This document shows positions 62,496 through 64,000 of a stretch of DNA of 64,000 nt, piece by piece. A program made the position numbers and the translations under genes. Origin of the DNA: Microbacterium sp. Leaf320 (GTDB lineage Bacteria; Actinomycetota; Actinomycetes; Actinomycetales; Microbacteriaceae); NCBI RefSeq assembly GCF_001423485.1, contig NZ_LMOD01000002.1, positions 519,890 to 583,889 of the forward strand. Reading direction: 5' to 3'. Below the pieces are notes generated by a model. The model was not told the origin of the DNA. It made no database searches and saw nothing but the letters and a program-made list of their open reading frames with translations. Positions within the stretch are counted from its first letter, which is position 1; each line of letters begins with the position of its first letter.

Positions 62496-63119
62496 GTGAG
62501 TGTTGTCGAGGTCGAGCCGGCCGTCGCATCCGAGCTCTTCGGAGAACGGATCGAGCTGGCGAGGCAGTTCACTGCGGCCCTTGCTGAGCATGGAGAAGAG
62601 CGCGGCCTCATCGGGCCGCTCGAGCTTCCCCGGCTGTGGACGAGGCACGTCTTGAACAGCGTGATCGCTGCTCCGTTGTTCCATGGTTCGGTTGCAGACA
62701 TCGGCTCAGGTGCAGGCCTCCCTGGCATTGTCCTCGCGATCGCACGACCCGACGTGCAGTGGACGCTCATCGAACCGATGGAGCGTCGGGTGATCTGGCT
62801 GAACGAGCAGGTCGAGGCGCTGGGTCTCGACAACGTAGAGGTGCTGCGAGCTCGGGCTGAAGAGGCTCAGCGACCCGAGGGCTTCGACGTCGTGACGGCG
62901 CGCGCCGTGAGCGCGCTGAAGACTCTGATTCCACTGACCGCTCCGCTCGTTCGTGATGGGGGACAGCTCGTCCTACTCAAGGGGATGAACGCTGCGAACG
63001 AGATCGACGCCGCACAGAAGCAGATCAAGAAGTTCCGTCTCGCGGACGTCCGGGTCGAGGTGCTCGGTGAGGACGTGCTGCCCGAGTCGACGCGTGTCGT
63101 GCGCGCCGTGGTTCGCTAG
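62496..63119 (+). CDS. rsmG: 16S rRNA (guanine527-N7)-methyltransferase RsmG
   Basis: 207-residue SAM-dependent methyltransferase modifying G527 of 16S rRNA; loss gives low-level streptomycin resistance in many bacteria. SAM motif GSGAGLPGIVLA at about 69-80 and the ARAVSALKTLIPLT region at about 134-147 are intact. GTG at 62496, 32 bases after jag. Last gene of the operon; parAB would normally follow beyond the parS region. Confidence 0.94.
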   Translation: MSVVEVEPAVASELFGERIELARQFTAALAEHGEERGLIGPLELPRLWTRHVLNSVIAAPLFHGSVADIGSGAGLPGIVLAIARPDVQWTLIEPMERRVIWLNEQVEALGLDNVEVLRARAEEAQRPEGFDVVTARAVSALKTLIPLTAPLVRDGGQLVLLKGMNAANEIDAAQKQIKKFRLADVRVEVLGEDVLPESTRVVRAVVR

Positions 63120-63357
63120 GCAGATACAGCGCTTCAGCGCGTGGTTCTCCCGACCGCCGTCACTTCTGATCTGCAGGATTTCTTCGTTGGCTCGTGCGGC
63201 GTTCCTCTTCGATCAGCGGCACGGATTGTAGCTGCCAGGACTACTCCATCGCCTTGTATGGCGCGGTGTCCCCATCTGTAGGTGGAGGACACCGAGCCCC
63301 TTCGCTGCGGGGTTCAGTGATTCTCCCCGTGTGGTGTTTCGCGCGTGATACCGAACA

Positions 63358-63373
63358 TGTTTCACGTGAAACA
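63358..63373. promoter_or_regulatory. parS site 1
   Basis: TGTTTCACGTGAAACA, the exact 16-bp ParB-binding palindrome. Confidence 0.95.
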
Positions 63374-63588
63374 AGAAGCGCAAACGTATGGGGACCCCAG
63401 GGCTAGGAGCGGGGTCGCGATACCAGGGCGACGGTTGTCGATATCGCGATTCGCCACAGCTCCACGCGGCATCCTCGTTCGCCGCTCTTCGCTCTGTCTG
63501 GACACCTCGCGCTCGAGAAGGGGATTGGTCGCCGGGGGCAAGTCCCCCACCTTCGCTTCCCGCGTTGAGGCGATGTACGAGCGAGCTA

Positions 63589-63604
63589 TGTTTCACGTGA
63601 AACG
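63589..63604. promoter_or_regulatory. parS site 2
   Basis: TGTTTCACGTGAAACG, one mismatch at the last base. Confidence 0.93.
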
Positions 63605-63713
63605 GTGGGTCTTTGCGGGCATAGTGGACCGTTGCTAGATGATCACCGCTGCGCGACGCCAAGCTAGGCGCACGAAGGGCCTCTATTACTAGTCAGTGGA
63701 GAGCTCCCAGGCG

Positions 63714-63762
63714 TTCCGTGAGCTAGGTCATTCGTGAGCTATGTCATTCGTGAGCTATCTCA
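63714..63762. repeat. Tandem 16-bp repeat in the parS region
   Basis: Three consecutive copies: TTCCGTGAGCTAGGTCA, TTCGTGAGCTATGTCA and TTCGTGAGCTATCTCA, between parS sites 2 and 3. The GAGCTATG word also directly precedes parS site 2. Confidence 0.8.
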
Positions 63763-63779
63763 TTGGAGAATCGTGGCGG

Positions 63780-63795
63780 TGTTTCACGTGAAACA
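63780..63795. promoter_or_regulatory. parS site 3
   Basis: TGTTTCACGTGAAACA, exact consensus. Confidence 0.95.
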
Positions 63796-63871
63796 TGGCG
63801 CCCGTCGCCCGGCGGCACGAAGGTGGACGTCGTGGAGTGAGGGTATAGCGCAGGAATCCTCTGATCGTGGA

Positions 63872-63887
63872 TGTTTCACGTGAAACC
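63872..63887. promoter_or_regulatory. parS site 4
   Basis: TGTTTCACGTGAAACC, one mismatch at the last base. Confidence 0.93.
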
Positions 63888-64000
63888 GTCCGACTGCTGA
63901 CGACCTGAGCCTGCGGTGGCTCTACATGTGCATTGGCGCTCAGGGCGGAGCCGTCTTGACGCGTTGGCACCTTGATCCCCGCTCTTTGGGGAACGAGAGC

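Larger units (their letters stand above)
63120..64000. other. Gene-free parS region between rsmG and the expected parAB locus
   Basis: 881 bases without a credible protein gene. It holds a possible rsmG terminator hairpin (63263-63291, GGTGTCC / GGACACC), four parS sites and a tandem 16-bp repeat. Short frames here are read-through of parS sequences and are rejected. Confidence 0.8.

Noticed and set aside
63755..63970. Short frames in the parS region encoding MFHVKH-type peptides
   Set aside because: They are translations of the parS palindrome; no ribosome sites or conserved sequence.

Overview
The window is high-GC actinobacterial DNA centred on the chromosome replication origin. The gene order (rpmH-rnpA-yidD-yidC-jag-rsmG on one side; dnaA-dnaN-recF-DUF721-gyrB-gyrA-DUF3566-tRNA-Ile-tRNA-Ala on the other; then the fhaA-fhaB-pstP-rodA-pbpA-pknA-pknB cluster with pabA, a class E sortase, crgA, a rhomboid protease and a cyclophilin) matches the oriC neighbourhood of Micrococcales. 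The small membrane gene between sortase and pabA, the LAxTG-type cell-wall anchors and the overall gene content suggest Microbacteriaceae, probably Microbacterium. That assignment is inference; no rRNA is present in the window.

Layout. 0-3 kb: an overlapping three-gene operon for hexuronate breakdown (mannonate dehydratase, KDPG aldolase, KDG kinase). 3-15 kb: mixed accessory genes, including a rifamycin ADP-ribosyltransferase (arr), a TetR/DUF952 divergent pair with a clear operator, an aldo/keto reductase, a siderophore-interacting protein, an isochorismatase-like hydrolase, an LCP cell-wall ligase, a membrane protein with its own winged-helix regulator, and an ECF sigma factor with a coupled membrane protein. 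14.7-24 kb: tRNA-Leu, then the Ser/Thr kinase and elongation/division cluster. 24-31 kb: pabA, sortase, crgA, rhomboid, cyclophilin, YbaK, NUDIX and a peptidase. 31.5-39 kb: a 2007-residue wall-anchored GH92 mannosidase divergent from a LacI regulator, with a palindromic operator between them. 39-47 kb: regulators, small membrane proteins, tRNA-Ala and tRNA-Ile, a DUF4097/two-component operon and a VIT-family transporter. 47-60 kb: DUF3566-gyrA-gyrB-dciA-recF, then two surface genes, then dnaN-oriC-dnaA, all on the minus strand. 60-63.1 kb: rpmH to rsmG on the plus strand. 63.1-64 kb: gene-free DNA with four parS sites, probably leading to parAB beyond the edge.

The most notable system is the pair inserted between dnaN and recF. 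One gene encodes a secreted protein with one cohesin domain and an LAVTG wall-sorting signal. The next encodes a secreted amidase with an N-terminal dockerin (two Ca2+ loops). Together they look like a one-cohesin surface docking device for an extracellular amidase, plausibly anchored by the class E sortase at 24.9 kb.

At the sequence level the window also shows: a composite TGTTAACA-NN-TGTGGA motif shared between oriC and remote intergenic clusters; two copies of a nested (double) palindrome; many genes with a TANNNT -10 hexamer 6-7 bases before the start codon (leaderless transcripts); and a strong excess of the word GGATGC/GCATCC that imposes otherwise rare codons.
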